From: Kribbella steppae
GTDB taxonomy: Bacteria > Actinomycetota > Actinomycetes > Propionibacteriales > Kribbellaceae
Length of the DNA stretch: 64,000 nucleotides
Assembly: GCF_004342025.1 (NCBI RefSeq)
Contig: NZ_SLWN01000006.1
Location: 434,001 to 498,000 of the forward strand
Direction of reading: 5' to 3'
Shown here: positions 1-10,019 of the stretch, piece after piece
Numbering within the stretch: the first letter of the stretch is position 1
How the letters are laid out: every line of letters begins with the position of its first letter
Notes under the pieces: model-generated
What the model was told of the DNA's origin: nothing
Seen by the model: the letters and a program-made list of their open reading frames with translations, nothing else
Databases searched by the model: none
Made by a program: the position numbers and the translations under genes

Positions 1-1
1 C

Positions 2-727
2 TGGCGGGCGATCACCGAACCGGGCCAGTTGGCGGGGTGGTTCCCGGCTGCGGTCGAGTTGGACCTGCGGCTGGACGGGCCGATCACGTTCACCTTCGAG
101 GAGGACCCCGGCGCGCCGATCGACGAGCAGAGCCGTGGCGTGATCCGCGCGTACGAACCGCCGCGGCTGATCGAGTACACCTGGGGCGACGAGGTGCTGC
201 GGTGGGAGCTGGTCCCGTCGGCCGACGGGTGCACGTTGCACCTGACGGCGACGCACGACGACCGGCCAGGGTCGGCGAGCTTCACCAGCGGCTGGATCAT
301 GTGCTTCGACGCGATGGAGAAGGTGCTCGGCGGATCGGCGGTGCCGGCGAAGGACTACGCCGTACTGCACGAGCACTTCGTCAAGGTGTACGGCCTGGAC
401 CGGGGCGTCGTGCTCGACGACGGTGGTGTCCGGTTCGAGCGGCAACTCGTCCGGCCGAAGGAGTTCGTCTGGCAACTCCTGGCCGGCGCGGCGACCGGGT
501 CCGTCGGAAGCCTGCCGCCGGCCGGGTTCGTTGCCAAGGGCATCGACGCTGGTCCGGTCACCGACATCGCCGAGCCGGAGCGGCTGACCTACACCTGGTC
601 GCAGGGGGAGGTCACCTGGACCTTCCGGGACGGGAACGGCGGAGCCCGCCTGGTACTTGCCCAGACCGGCCCCGCCGCCGACTACCTCGATGCATGGCAT
701 GACCTGATCGAGTCGCTGGCCGCCGAG

Positions 728-754
<27 letters not shown>
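2..754 (+). CDS. SRPBCC/AHSA1-type domain protein, 5' end cut by the window
   Basis: The reading frame is open from base 2, before any start codon, and opens with WRAITEPGQLAGWFP, the typical N-terminal part of an AHSA1 (Hsp90 activator homology) domain, so the true start lies left of the window. Two halves are visible: an AHSA1-like half to about residue 95 (SRGVIRAYEPPRLIEYTW) and a second START-like half (VRFERQLVRPKEFVWQLL, then EPERLTYTWSQGEVTWTF). Such proteins bind hydrophobic ligands, and no catalytic residue can be named. The 3' end overlaps the convergent UvrA-like gene by 27 bases. Family call firm, role unknown. Confidence 0.8.
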
Positions 755-3022
<2,268 letters not shown>

Positions 3023-3024
3023 CC

Positions 3025-3042
3025 TTCAATTGTGACATTGAA
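3025..3042. promoter_or_regulatory. Palindrome TTCAAT-N6-ATTGAA just upstream of the UvrA-like start
   Basis: A perfect 6-base inverted repeat with a 6-base spacer ends two bases from the start codon of the UvrA-like gene. It is AT-rich against the GC-rich surroundings. It could be an operator that blocks transcription or initiation. The binding protein is unknown; the neighbouring MarR regulator is a candidate, although its presumed operator at 3662-3693 has a different sequence. Confidence 0.4.
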
Positions 3043-3094
3043 CCAGTCGTTGGCACTTGGCGTGCGAGCTACCGCTGAGGACGCTGCGAAAACC

Positions 3095-3658
3095 TTATAC
3101 GCCCGACGAAGGTTTGCGAGCAATCTGACCGACCTGGTCGAGCAGATCCTGCAGTTGGCCGGCCAGTTGCTCGCGGTTCGCGGGCGGGATGGAGGCGACG
3201 AGTTCGGACTCGCGGGTGAGCACCTGGTCGACGGTTCGCTCGATCAGGTCGTGGCCGGCCTCGGTGAGCGTGACGAGCACGGCTCGCGTGCCGTCATCCG
3301 CGGTACGACGGGTGACCAGTCCGGCGTCCTCGGCGCGGGCGACCCGCTGCGAGATCGCTCCGGCGGTGACGAGGGTACGGCGGCTCAACTCGCGCGTACT
3401 CACCTCGTACGGCGATCCGGCCCGGCGCAGCACGCTGAGCAGATCGAGAGTCGCGGGGTCGACCCCGAGATCGGCGAGCAGCCGGCGGCGGTCGTCGGCG
3501 AACAGTTTCGCCAGTCGCCACAGGGGAGTGACGATCTCGATCGAGTCGGTCGGCGTACCGGGTCGCTCCCGCTCCCAGGCGCGGGCGATCTCCGCGGCGG
3601 GGTAGGGGCTCGGCCCGTCGAAGGGGTAGCCGTCGCGTTGGGAAGCCATGGTCACCAT
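3095..3658 (-). CDS. MarR-family winged-helix transcriptional regulator
   Basis: About 187 residues. The central part reads as a MarR winged helix: LDLLSVLRRAGSPYEVSTRE, then recognition-helix-like LVTAGAISQRVARAEDAG, then the wing LVTRRTADDGTRAVLVTLT. A possible ATG at 3679 lies inside the operator and is rejected; the ATG at 3658 (or 3649) is preferred. The gene is divergent from an SDR oxidoreductase, with two copies of a TTTAGNCCTAAA site between them, and lies upstream of the UvrA-like gene on its own strand. The likely role is a repressor of itself and the SDR gene, perhaps also of the UvrA-like gene (inference). Confidence 0.88.
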   Translation of the reverse strand: MVTMASQRDGYPFDGPSPYPAAEIARAWERERPGTPTDSIEIVTPLWRLAKLFADDRRRLLADLGVDPATLDLLSVLRRAGSPYEVSTRELSRRTLVTAGAISQRVARAEDAGLVTRRTADDGTRAVLVTLTEAGHDLIERTVDQVLTRESELVASIPPANREQLAGQLQDLLDQVGQIARKPSSGV

Positions 3659-3661
3659 GCT

Positions 3662-3693
3662 ACGTTTAGGCCTAAACATTTAGACCTAAACGT
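3662..3693. promoter_or_regulatory. Tandem palindromic operator between the MarR and SDR genes
   Basis: Two copies of a 12-base palindrome lie 14 bases apart: TTTAGGCCTAAA (perfect, 3665-3676) and TTTAGACCTAAA (one mismatch, 3679-3690). Together they form a larger inverted repeat with outer arms ACGTTTAGG (3662-3670) and CCTAAACGT (3685-3693). This AT-rich block fills the divergent intergenic region and ends just before the SDR ribosome-binding site, as expected for a MarR operator controlling both genes. Confidence 0.8.
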
Positions 3694-3703
3694 GAGGAGT
3701 GCC

Positions 3704-4414
3704 GTGACCCGGACCATCGTGGTGACCGGAGGAGCGACCGGAATCGGGCGGGCGACCGCCGAGCGGTTCCGCGCGGACGGCGACGACGTGGTGATCACCG
3801 GTCGTCGCGAAGACGTACTGGCGAAAACGGCTGCCGACCTCGGAGCCAGGGGAGTGGTGTGCGATGCGACCGACCCCGCACAGGTCCAGCGCCTGCTCGA
3901 CGAGTTGCCGGAGCAGGTCGACGTACTGGTGAACAACGCTGGTGGCAACACCGACTTCGGTCGTGAGCAGGGCGGACTCGCGCAATTGAAGGCGAATTGG
4001 CTGGCCAACCTCGACGCCAACCTGCTGTCGGCCGTCCTCACCACCACCGCGCTCGAGTCGCGATTGACGACCGCCGTCGTCCACATCGGCTCGATCGCGG
4101 GCGCTCGTGGGGCCGGATCGTACGGTGCGGCCAAGGCTGCGCTGACGACCTGGAATCTCGATGTCGCGGCCGAACTCGGACCGCGCGGCATCACCTCGAA
4201 CGTGGTCGCGCCCGGTTTCACCGCGGACACCGAGTACTTCCAGGGGCGGCTGACCGGCGAACGGCGCGCGCGGTTGCTTGAGGCAACGATGACGAAACGC
4301 GAGGGCACCGTGACCGACATCGCCGAGACGATTCACTTCCTCGCCTCGGCCGGCGGCCGGCACCTCACCGGCCAGGTGCTGCACGTGAACGGCGGGGCCC
4401 TCACAACGCGCTGA
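3704..4414 (+). CDS. SDR-family NAD(P)-dependent oxidoreductase
   Basis: 236 residues from a GTG start with a GAGGAG ribosome site at 3694-3699. Classical SDR features are present: cofactor loop GGATGIG at residues 9-15, NNAG at 77-80, catalytic Ser130, and Tyr140-xxx-Lys144. The C-terminal HLTGQVLHVNGG is typical of 3-oxoacyl-ACP-reductase-like SDRs. The substrate cannot be told from sequence. The tandem operator directly upstream suggests control by the divergent MarR regulator. The next gene on this strand (LacI) starts 36 bases on and belongs to another unit. Confidence 0.88.
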   Translation: MTRTIVVTGGATGIGRATAERFRADGDDVVITGRREDVLAKTAADLGARGVVCDATDPAQVQRLLDELPEQVDVLVNNAGGNTDFGREQGGLAQLKANWLANLDANLLSAVLTTTALESRLTTAVVHIGSIAGARGAGSYGAAKAALTTWNLDVAAELGPRGITSNVVAPGFTADTEYFQGRLTGERRARLLEATMTKREGTVTDIAETIHFLASAGGRHLTGQVLHVNGGALTTR

Positions 4415-4450
4415 ATTCATGACAACGTAGGCAAGTGTGACAATGGCCGC

Positions 4451-5500
4451 ATGCGTGCCACCGTCAAAGACGTCGCCAAGCTGGCCGGGGTGTCTCCGAA
4501 GACGGTGTCGAACGTCATCAACGGTGTCGTTTTCGTCCGTCCGGAGACCAAGGCCCGGGTCGAGCAGGCCCTGAACGAGCTGGACTACGTGCCGAACATG
4601 AGCGCCCGCGGGCTGCGCAACGGCCGGTCCGGGATGATCGCGCTCGCCCTGCCCGACCTGCTCCGGCCGTACTCCGCCGAGATCACCTACCTCGTCGTCG
4701 AGTTGGCGCACGAGCGTGGCTGGGGTGTGCAGATCGAGCAGACCGCGGCCGAGCCGAACCGCGAGTTCGAACTGCTGTCCAAGGGCCGTGCGCACCTCGT
4801 CGACGGACTGATCCTCAACCCGGTGAACCTGGACGACAGTGCGGTGATGACGGCCGGTCCGCTGCCGCCCGTCGTCCTGATCGGTGATGTCGACCAGGAT
4901 CTGGTCAGCCAGGTCGCGATCGACAACGTCGCGGCGGCACGGGACATGACGAACCACCTGCTGGCACAGGGCTGCCGGCGGATCGCAGCCGTGGGTACGC
5001 CGGAAATCCCTCGCGGATCGAGTGGTGCCGGTGTTCTCGGGGGCACTGCGGACGCACCTGGAACGGCGGCGTCCAGGCTGCGCACGGCGGGCTATCGGCA
5101 GGCGCTCGAGGCGGCCGGCGTACCGCATGATCCGGCGCTCGAGATCAACCTGGACCGGTGGCAGCCTGAAGGCGCGGCGACCGTGGTCGGGAAGTACCTG
5201 ACCGAGCACGAGTTGCCGGATGCGTTCTTCTGCTTCACCGACACGGTGGCGTCCGGCACGCTGGCGGCGTTGTGGACGGCGGGGATCGGCGTGCCGGAGC
5301 AGACGCTGGTGGCCGGGTTCGACAACATCCTCGAGAGCCAGTTCATGATCCCGCCGCTGACGACGGTCGATTTCGACCGGCGCGAGTTCGTCCGGTCGGC
5401 GCTGGATCTGCTCGCCGAGCGGATGGCCGACCGGGACGCGGCGCCGCGCCGGGTGATGATCCCGCACCGCCTCGTCGAGCGCGCCAGCACCGCACGCTAA
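4451..5500 (+). CDS. LacI-family transcriptional regulator
   Basis: 349 residues, the normal length for the family. The N-terminus is a LacI helix-turn-helix (VKDVAKLAGVSPKTVSNVIN, about residues 4-23) followed by the hinge region. The rest is a periplasmic-binding-protein-like effector domain, with LIGDVDQDLVSQVAIDN near residue 140 and DTVASGTLAALWTAGIGVPE near 265. It lies directly upstream of a CUT1 importer on the same strand, so it most likely represses that importer in response to a sugar (inference). An insertion around residues 190-205 (rich in Gly and Ala) looks like a species-specific loop. Confidence 0.9.
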   Translation: MRATVKDVAKLAGVSPKTVSNVINGVVFVRPETKARVEQALNELDYVPNMSARGLRNGRSGMIALALPDLLRPYSAEITYLVVELAHERGWGVQIEQTAAEPNREFELLSKGRAHLVDGLILNPVNLDDSAVMTAGPLPPVVLIGDVDQDLVSQVAIDNVAAARDMTNHLLAQGCRRIAAVGTPEIPRGSSGAGVLGGTADAPGTAASRLRTAGYRQALEAAGVPHDPALEINLDRWQPEGAATVVGKYLTEHELPDAFFCFTDTVASGTLAALWTAGIGVPEQTLVAGFDNILESQFMIPPLTTVDFDRREFVRSALDLLAERMADRDAAPRRVMIPHRLVERASTAR

Positions 5501-5501
5501 C

Positions 5502-5560
5502 CGACAACTTTCCTCAAAAAACTACATTGCGGAGTCTTGTCGCCACGTTCTAACGATGTA
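5502..5560. promoter_or_regulatory. Possible operator/promoter region ahead of the sugar-binding lipoprotein
   Basis: This AT-richer gap between the LacI gene and the importer holds two weak inverted repeats: CGACAA (5502-5507) with TTGTCG (5537-5542), and TACATTG (5523-5529) with CGATGTA (5554-5560, one mismatch). A LacI operator is expected here. I cannot say which repeat, if either, is the site. Confidence 0.3.
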
Positions 5561-5591
5561 ATGATCGGTCCCGCCCTTCCAAGGAGACCGA

Positions 5592-6884
5592 ATGACAGGA
5601 CAAATCTCCCGGCGCCGTCTGCTCTCCGGAGCGGCCGCGCTGGCCGGTGGCGGGATGCTCCTCGGCTGTGCGCCGAGCGCCTCCCGATCAGCCGCCGACC
5701 TCAGCTACTGGCACCTGATGACCGGCGGTGACGGCATCGTGATGGCGGGCCTGGTGGACGCCGTGAACGGCCAGAACCTGGGATTCTCCGCTACTCAGAC
5801 CGTGCTCGCCTGGGGGCCGCCGTACTACACCAAACTGGCGATGGCCTCAGCCGGCGGACGCGCTCCGGACCTGGCGATCATGCACGCGTCCCGGATCGCC
5901 GGCTACGCACCCGGCGGCCTGCTGGAGCCGTGGGACCTCGACCTGCTTGCCGAGGTCGGGATCCGCGAGAGCGACTTCCCGCCGCTGGTCTGGCAGAAGG
6001 GCTTGTACGACGGGAAGGTCTACTCGATCGCGCTCGACACCCACCCGTTCGTCCTCTACTACAACACCGACCACGCGACGAAGGCCGGTGTGACGGACGC
6101 GCTGCAGACGATGAAGAGCCCGGAGGAGTTCACCGAGGTCGCGTCCAAGCTGCAGAAGGTGACCGGCAAGCACGGCCTTTCCTACGGCTACCTGGGCGAC
6201 GGCTCACAGATGTGGCGGCTGTTCTACACGCTCTACCGGCAGATGGGCGCCGATATGTTGCTGGTGCCGGGTCAGCCGGCGCAGGTGGACGAGGCCGCGG
6301 CGGTGAAGACGCTCACCTTCGTCCGCTCCCTGCTCGACGACACCATCGCGACCCGCAGCGGCGACGGCGGTACGGCGACCAGCGAGTTCCTGCACGGTGA
6401 GAGCGGCATGTTCTTCGGCGGTGTGTGGGAGCTGCCGGTGCTGAAGGACGCGAAGCTGCCGTTCGACGCCCGCCCGATCCCGACCCTGTTCGGCACCGAC
6501 GCCGCATACGCCGACTCGCACACGTTCGTGCTGCCACGGCAGTCGAAGGTATCGCCGGAACGCCGCCGGCACGTGTACCAGATGGTCGCGGAGATCCTGA
6601 AGCGGTCGGTGAAGTGGGCCGGTGCTGGCCACATCCCGGCGTACCAGCCGGTGGTGCGGGGTGCGGAGTACCAGGAGTTGAAGCCGCAGTCGAACTACGC
6701 GGGCATCCCGGCGTACGTGAACTACGACCCGGACGTGTGGTTCGGCGGTGCGGGCAGCGACTTCCACAAGTACTTCGCGGAGAACGTGCAGAACGTGTAC
6801 CTCGGCAGCGGGGATCCGGCCGCCGGGTTCGAGGGTTTCGTGAAGCGGCTGAACGTGCTGCTCGACCGTCCGCAGCCGGTGTGA
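5592..6884 (+). CDS. CUT1 sugar ABC transporter substrate-binding lipoprotein
   Basis: 430 residues with AAGGAG at 5581-5586. The N-terminus carries a twin arginine (SRRRLLSG) and a lipobox ending LLGC near residue 28, so a Tat-exported, lipid-anchored binding protein is likely. The body fits the extracellular solute-binding family 1 fold, for example YSIALDTHPFVLYYNTD near residue 150 and ESGMFFGGVWELPVL near 275. Two permease genes follow with the order usual for CUT1 importers. No ATPase gene is nearby, as in many actinobacteria where a shared MsiK-type ATPase serves several importers. The substrate is unknown, and no glycosidase lies beside it. Confidence 0.9.
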   Translation: MTGQISRRRLLSGAAALAGGGMLLGCAPSASRSAADLSYWHLMTGGDGIVMAGLVDAVNGQNLGFSATQTVLAWGPPYYTKLAMASAGGRAPDLAIMHASRIAGYAPGGLLEPWDLDLLAEVGIRESDFPPLVWQKGLYDGKVYSIALDTHPFVLYYNTDHATKAGVTDALQTMKSPEEFTEVASKLQKVTGKHGLSYGYLGDGSQMWRLFYTLYRQMGADMLLVPGQPAQVDEAAAVKTLTFVRSLLDDTIATRSGDGGTATSEFLHGESGMFFGGVWELPVLKDAKLPFDARPIPTLFGTDAAYADSHTFVLPRQSKVSPERRRHVYQMVAEILKRSVKWAGAGHIPAYQPVVRGAEYQELKPQSNYAGIPAYVNYDPDVWFGGAGSDFHKYFAENVQNVYLGSGDPAAGFEGFVKRLNVLLDRPQPV

Positions 6885-6898
6885 GAGGAGAGCCACTG

Positions 6899-7843
6899 AT
6901 GTCGACTGCCATCGACAGCCCCACGACCAGTACGCCGGTCGTTGCCGAGGGCCCGGATTCTGGCCGGGCCCGGGCCCGGCGTGGGGAGTCGGCGACCGGA
7001 TGGGCGTTCGCGGCGCCGTTCGCCGTACTGTTCGTGCTCTTCCTGGTCGTGCCGGCCGTGTACGGCCTCGTCCTGAGTTTCACCGGTCAGACGTTGACCG
7101 GGTCGGGTGGGAAGCTGATCGGGTTCGCCAACTACGCCGAGGCTCTGCAGGACCCGGACATGTGGCGTTCGCTGGGCAACACCGTGTGGTTCACGCTGCT
7201 CAGCACGATTCCGCTCGTCGTCCTCTCGTTCGCCTTCGCGCTGCTGGTGAACCTCGGGTTGCCGGGACGCTGGCTGTGGCGGTTGTCGTTCTTCCTGCCG
7301 TACCTGCTCGCCTCGACCGTCGTGGTGATGTTCTGGAGCTGGATGTACAACCCGAAGCTCGGGCTGGTCAACGGCGTACTGGCCGAGTTCGGGATCGCGC
7401 CGGTGGCGTGGTTGCAGGATCCGAACGTGGCGATGATCTCGGTCGTGGTCACCACGCTGTGGTGGACGATCGGGTTCAACTTCCTGCTCTACCTGGCCGC
7501 GTTGCAGAACATCCCGGAGCAGCAGTTCGAGGCGGCCGCGATCGACGGCGCCGGGAAGTGGCGGCAGCTGTTCTCGATCGTGATCCCGCAACTGGCGCCG
7601 ACGACCGCGCTGATCCTGACGCTGCAGATCCTCGCGTCGCTGAAGGTCTTCGACCAGATCTACATGCTGACCAACGGCGGTCCGGCCGGCTCGACCCGGT
7701 CGATCGTGCAGTACATCTACGAGTCCGGCTTCACCGGCTACCGGTTCGGCTACTCGTCGGCCATCTCCTACCTGTTCTTCGCGATCATCGTGCTCGTCTC
7801 GATCGCGCAGTACAAGCTGATCAACCGCCGGAGCCGGTATTGA
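6899..7843 (+). CDS. CUT1 sugar ABC transporter permease (MalF-like)
   Basis: 314 residues from an ATG 15 bases after the lipoprotein stop, with GAGAGGAG just before it. After a polar N-terminal tail, a first membrane helix (FAAPFAVLFVLFLVVPAVYG) is followed by five more. The EAA loop that contacts the ATPase is visible as FEAAAIDGAGKWRQLFSIVI. It should form a heterodimer with the next permease. The upstream in-frame open sequence back to 6425 overlaps the lipoprotein gene and is not used. Confidence 0.92.
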   Translation: MSTAIDSPTTSTPVVAEGPDSGRARARRGESATGWAFAAPFAVLFVLFLVVPAVYGLVLSFTGQTLTGSGGKLIGFANYAEALQDPDMWRSLGNTVWFTLLSTIPLVVLSFAFALLVNLGLPGRWLWRLSFFLPYLLASTVVVMFWSWMYNPKLGLVNGVLAEFGIAPVAWLQDPNVAMISVVVTTLWWTIGFNFLLYLAALQNIPEQQFEAAAIDGAGKWRQLFSIVIPQLAPTTALILTLQILASLKVFDQIYMLTNGGPAGSTRSIVQYIYESGFTGYRFGYSSAISYLFFAIIVLVSIAQYKLINRRSRY

Positions 7844-7880
7844 TGGCCGGGCCTTCGGCGCCGGCGGGTCATGGGGCTTT

Positions 7881-7948
7881 GCCTCCCGGCCTTCCCTCGT
7901 CGCTCCCGTCGCTTCGCTCCCTCCGCTCCTCAGTCCAGGCCGGGAGGC
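7881..7948 (+). promoter_or_regulatory. Intercistronic stem-loop covering the second permease's Shine-Dalgarno
   Basis: Arms GCCTCCCGGCCT (7881-7892) and AGGCCGGGAGGC (7937-7948) form a perfect 12-base stem with a 44-base loop. The loop is rich in repeated CGCTCC and is unlike coding sequence. The 3' arm contains the GGGAGG (7942-7947) that precedes the permease ATG at 7952, so the stem would hide that ribosome site. It may be a dispersed REP-like element that damps translation of the distal cistron or protects upstream mRNA. Confidence 0.7.
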
Positions 7949-7951
7949 CCC

Positions 7952-8833
7952 ATGACCACATATGTCCTGAGTCGCAACGTTAAACAAGGTCACAAGCCTG
8001 GCGAAAATCCCTGGAGCGTGTCCAGAATGGTCGCGCTACTGGTGCTGGCGTTCCTCGCCGCGACCTGGCTGGTGCCGTTCGTGTGGGCCGTGCTGACGTC
8101 GCTGAAAAGCGAAGCGGACGCGGGTGCGTCGACGATCAGCCTGAATCCGCCGGACGGATTCAGCTTCGACGCCTACCGGAAAGTCCTGTCGGCCGGCGAC
8201 ATCCCGGCCTGGGCGTGGAACAGCCTGCTCACATCTGTCGCAATCACTTTCATCACGGTGGCGACGTCGGCGCTGGCCGGGTACGCGTTCTCGCGGATCG
8301 AGTTCCGCGGCCGGCGCTGGTTGTACGCGGCGATCATCGCGGCCATCATCATCCCGCCGCAGTTGCTGATCGTCCCGCTGTTCCGGCAGATGCTCGCGTT
8401 CGACCTGGTCGACACCTACTGGGGCATCATCCTGCCGCAGGCGTTCGCGCCGGCGATGGTGCTGATTCTCAAACGCTTTTTCGACCAGATCCCGGTGGAG
8501 TTGGAGGATGCCGCCCGGGTGGACGGCGCGAACCGGCTGCGGGTGTTCTGGTCGATCGTGCTGCCGTTGTCGCGGCCGATCCTCGCAGCGGTGGCGATCT
8601 TCGTGTTCATCGGTGCCTGGAACAACTTCCTCTGGCCTTTCATCGTCACCACCGACGCGGACCTGATGACACTGCCGGTCGGTCTGCAGACGGTGAAGAG
8701 CGCGTACGGCCTGCAGTACGCGCAGAACATGGCCTCGGCGATCCTGGCCGCATTACCGCTCGTGCTGGTGTTCCTTTTCTTCCAGCGCCAGATCATCAAG
8801 GGAATCGCAACCACCGGCTTCGGCGGTCAGTAA
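7952..8833 (+). CDS. CUT1 sugar ABC transporter permease (MalG-like)
   Basis: 293 residues from the ATG at 7952, preceded by GGGAGG. An in-frame ATG at 7871 would translate through the stem-loop into Pro/Arg/Ser-rich sequence and is rejected. Six membrane helices are apparent, the first being MVALLVLAFLAATWLVPFVW. The EAA motif reads LEDAARVDGANRLRVFWSIV. It is the partner of the permease ending at 7843. Nothing convincing follows in the same direction, so the importer unit ends here without a catabolic enzyme. Confidence 0.92.
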   Translation: MTTYVLSRNVKQGHKPGENPWSVSRMVALLVLAFLAATWLVPFVWAVLTSLKSEADAGASTISLNPPDGFSFDAYRKVLSAGDIPAWAWNSLLTSVAITFITVATSALAGYAFSRIEFRGRRWLYAAIIAAIIIPPQLLIVPLFRQMLAFDLVDTYWGIILPQAFAPAMVLILKRFFDQIPVELEDAARVDGANRLRVFWSIVLPLSRPILAAVAIFVFIGAWNNFLWPFIVTTDADLMTLPVGLQTVKSAYGLQYAQNMASAILAALPLVLVFLFFQRQIIKGIATTGFGGQ

Positions 8834-9167
8834 GAACGAAGGCGGGGGGTTGGTAGTGGGTTCGGTGGCAGTAAGAACAGGGGTTCGACGGACAGTAAGA
8901 CCAGTGCTTTAAGTGGGCGCTTACCATCGGAAGTTTCGGCGGACTGTAAAAGCTGGACATCGGTTCCGGTACGCGGGATTCCTGTCACGATCCCTTGAAA
9001 ACGCCGTCACTCTCAGCAAGGCTCTGCTGATCACTTCCGCGTCGTTTCCGGGTGCGGGAAGGACGGGGGAGTGTGCGACTGCTGCGTCGTACTGCGTCGT
9101 GTCACGGTCGTGTCACGGCAGTCGCGCGAATCCGCCACTCGGGGAAACAACGAGAGAAGGGGGAAGT
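8834..9167. other. Non-coding stretch with three copies of CAGTAAGA
   Basis: No gene is supported here. The octamer CAGTAAGA occurs at 8828, 8869 and 8893, each followed by a G-rich tract; the first copy includes the stop codon of the permease gene. Further on, GTGTCACGG occurs twice close together near 9099-9117. No rho-independent terminator is obvious. The repeats could be degenerate remnants of slippage or a protein-binding array; I cannot choose between these. Confidence 0.35.
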
Positions 9168-9479
9168 GTGTCAGCGATGACAAGGCTCGCCGAGCAGTGC
9201 CGTGATGTGAGGAGTCACGGCAAGGCAGGACTCGGGCGGGCTTCGATCCAACCGGCGGTCTGCACCGGCATCCACGAGGTGAACTCGTCGATCCCGTCGG
9301 TGCGGCCGCGACGCGTGGCGGTGCTGGTGTTGAGCAACGGACTGACCACCACGCTGCGACTCGGCGAGGGCGCTCCGGCGCCAGAGCAGGGCGCCACGGT
9401 GTTCGTCCAGGGTGGCCGGGGCATGGGTGATCAGCCCGCCTCAGGTGGGGTCATCCTCGCGTCGAGCGACCCTAGTTGA
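9168..9479 (+). CDS. Hypothetical protein, doubtful
   Basis: A 103-residue frame opens with GTG at 9168 behind a good AAGGGGGAA ribosome-binding stretch (9157-9165). The product is Arg- and Gly-rich with a segment RRVAVLVLSNGLTTTLRLGE that could be beta-structured. I recognise no family. It is followed at once by three stacked hairpins, which supports transcription toward them. The opposite strand is also open over 9215-9424, and random open frames of this size are common at this GC content. Treat it as possible only. Confidence 0.3.
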   Translation: MSAMTRLAEQCRDVRSHGKAGLGRASIQPAVCTGIHEVNSSIPSVRPRRVAVLVLSNGLTTTLRLGEGAPAPEQGATVFVQGGRGMGDQPASGGVILASSDPS

Positions 9480-9489
9480 ACGCGTAGGG

Positions 9490-9552
9490 GCCCATTGATG
9501 GGCTGAGTCAGTGACTCGCCGGTCTCAGGTGTCAACGCCCAGCTGAGGCCGG
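9490..9552. terminator. Three consecutive hairpins, likely bidirectional terminator
   Basis: In order: GCCCAT-TG-ATGGGC (9490-9503), GAGTCA-G-TGACTC (9505-9517), and CCGGTCTCAG / CTGAGGCCGG (9519-9528 with 9543-9552, one G-T pair, 14-base loop). No T tract follows. They sit between the possible + strand gene ending at 9479 and the - strand YCII gene ending at 9590, a suitable place for a shared terminator. Confidence 0.55.
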
Positions 9553-9589
9553 CAAGTCCCTGGAGCAGCCCCAGCTCTGTTCCACACCG

Positions 9590-9943
9590 CTATTCCGGCA
9601 TCGGATCGGTGAGAGCGCGCACCTCGATCGGGGAGAAGCGCGCTTCCGGCAGTTTGGCCGCCAGCTCGACCGCCCGCTCCAGACTGCAGTCGACCAGGTA
9701 GTACCCGGCCAGCACCTCTTTCGCCTCGGTGAACGGCCCGTCGGTCACCGCAGGTACGCCGTCCTTGACCTGGACCACTCGTGCGTTCGCGGTGGTCAGC
9801 CCGTCGGACGCGACGTACTCGCCGTTCGCCTTCATCTCCTCGAAAAGCGTTCGATGCGCCTCGTAGACCGCATCCATCCCCTCCGCGCCGAGGGCGTCCC
9901 AGGTGTCGGTGTTCCCGTAGATCAAGAGCATGTACTTCATCAC
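9590..9943 (-). CDS. YCII-related domain protein
   Basis: 117 residues. It starts MMKYMLLIYGNTDTW and contains DGPFTEAKEVLAGYYLVDC near residues 68-86, followed by a ferredoxin-like fold with EVRALTDPMPE at the end. These are hallmarks of the actinobacterial YCII/PhnB-type small proteins often called DGPF-domain proteins. They commonly sit beside sigma-factor or oxidoreductase genes, and no firm biochemical role is known. It lies downstream of an AhpD-like gene on the same strand with a 76-base gap. Confidence 0.85.
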   Translation of the reverse strand: MMKYMLLIYGNTDTWDALGAEGMDAVYEAHRTLFEEMKANGEYVASDGLTTANARVVQVKDGVPAVTDGPFTEAKEVLAGYYLVDCSLERAVELAAKLPEARFSPIEVRALTDPMPE

Positions 9944-10019
9944 TGCCTCCGGTTCCGGTTACCTGGTACGTCGGAACGCCGATGCCGTCCTCGACATCGG
10001 CGTTCCTCACGCTACCGAG

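Noticed and set aside
3659..3679. An earlier ATG for the MarR regulator at 3679
   Set aside because: It lies inside the tandem operator and adds basic residues without family similarity; starts at 3658 or 3649 fit better.
7871..7951. Use of the ATG at 7871 for the second permease
   Set aside because: It would translate the intercistronic stem-loop into Pro/Arg/Ser-rich sequence, and a GGGAGG directly precedes the ATG at 7952.
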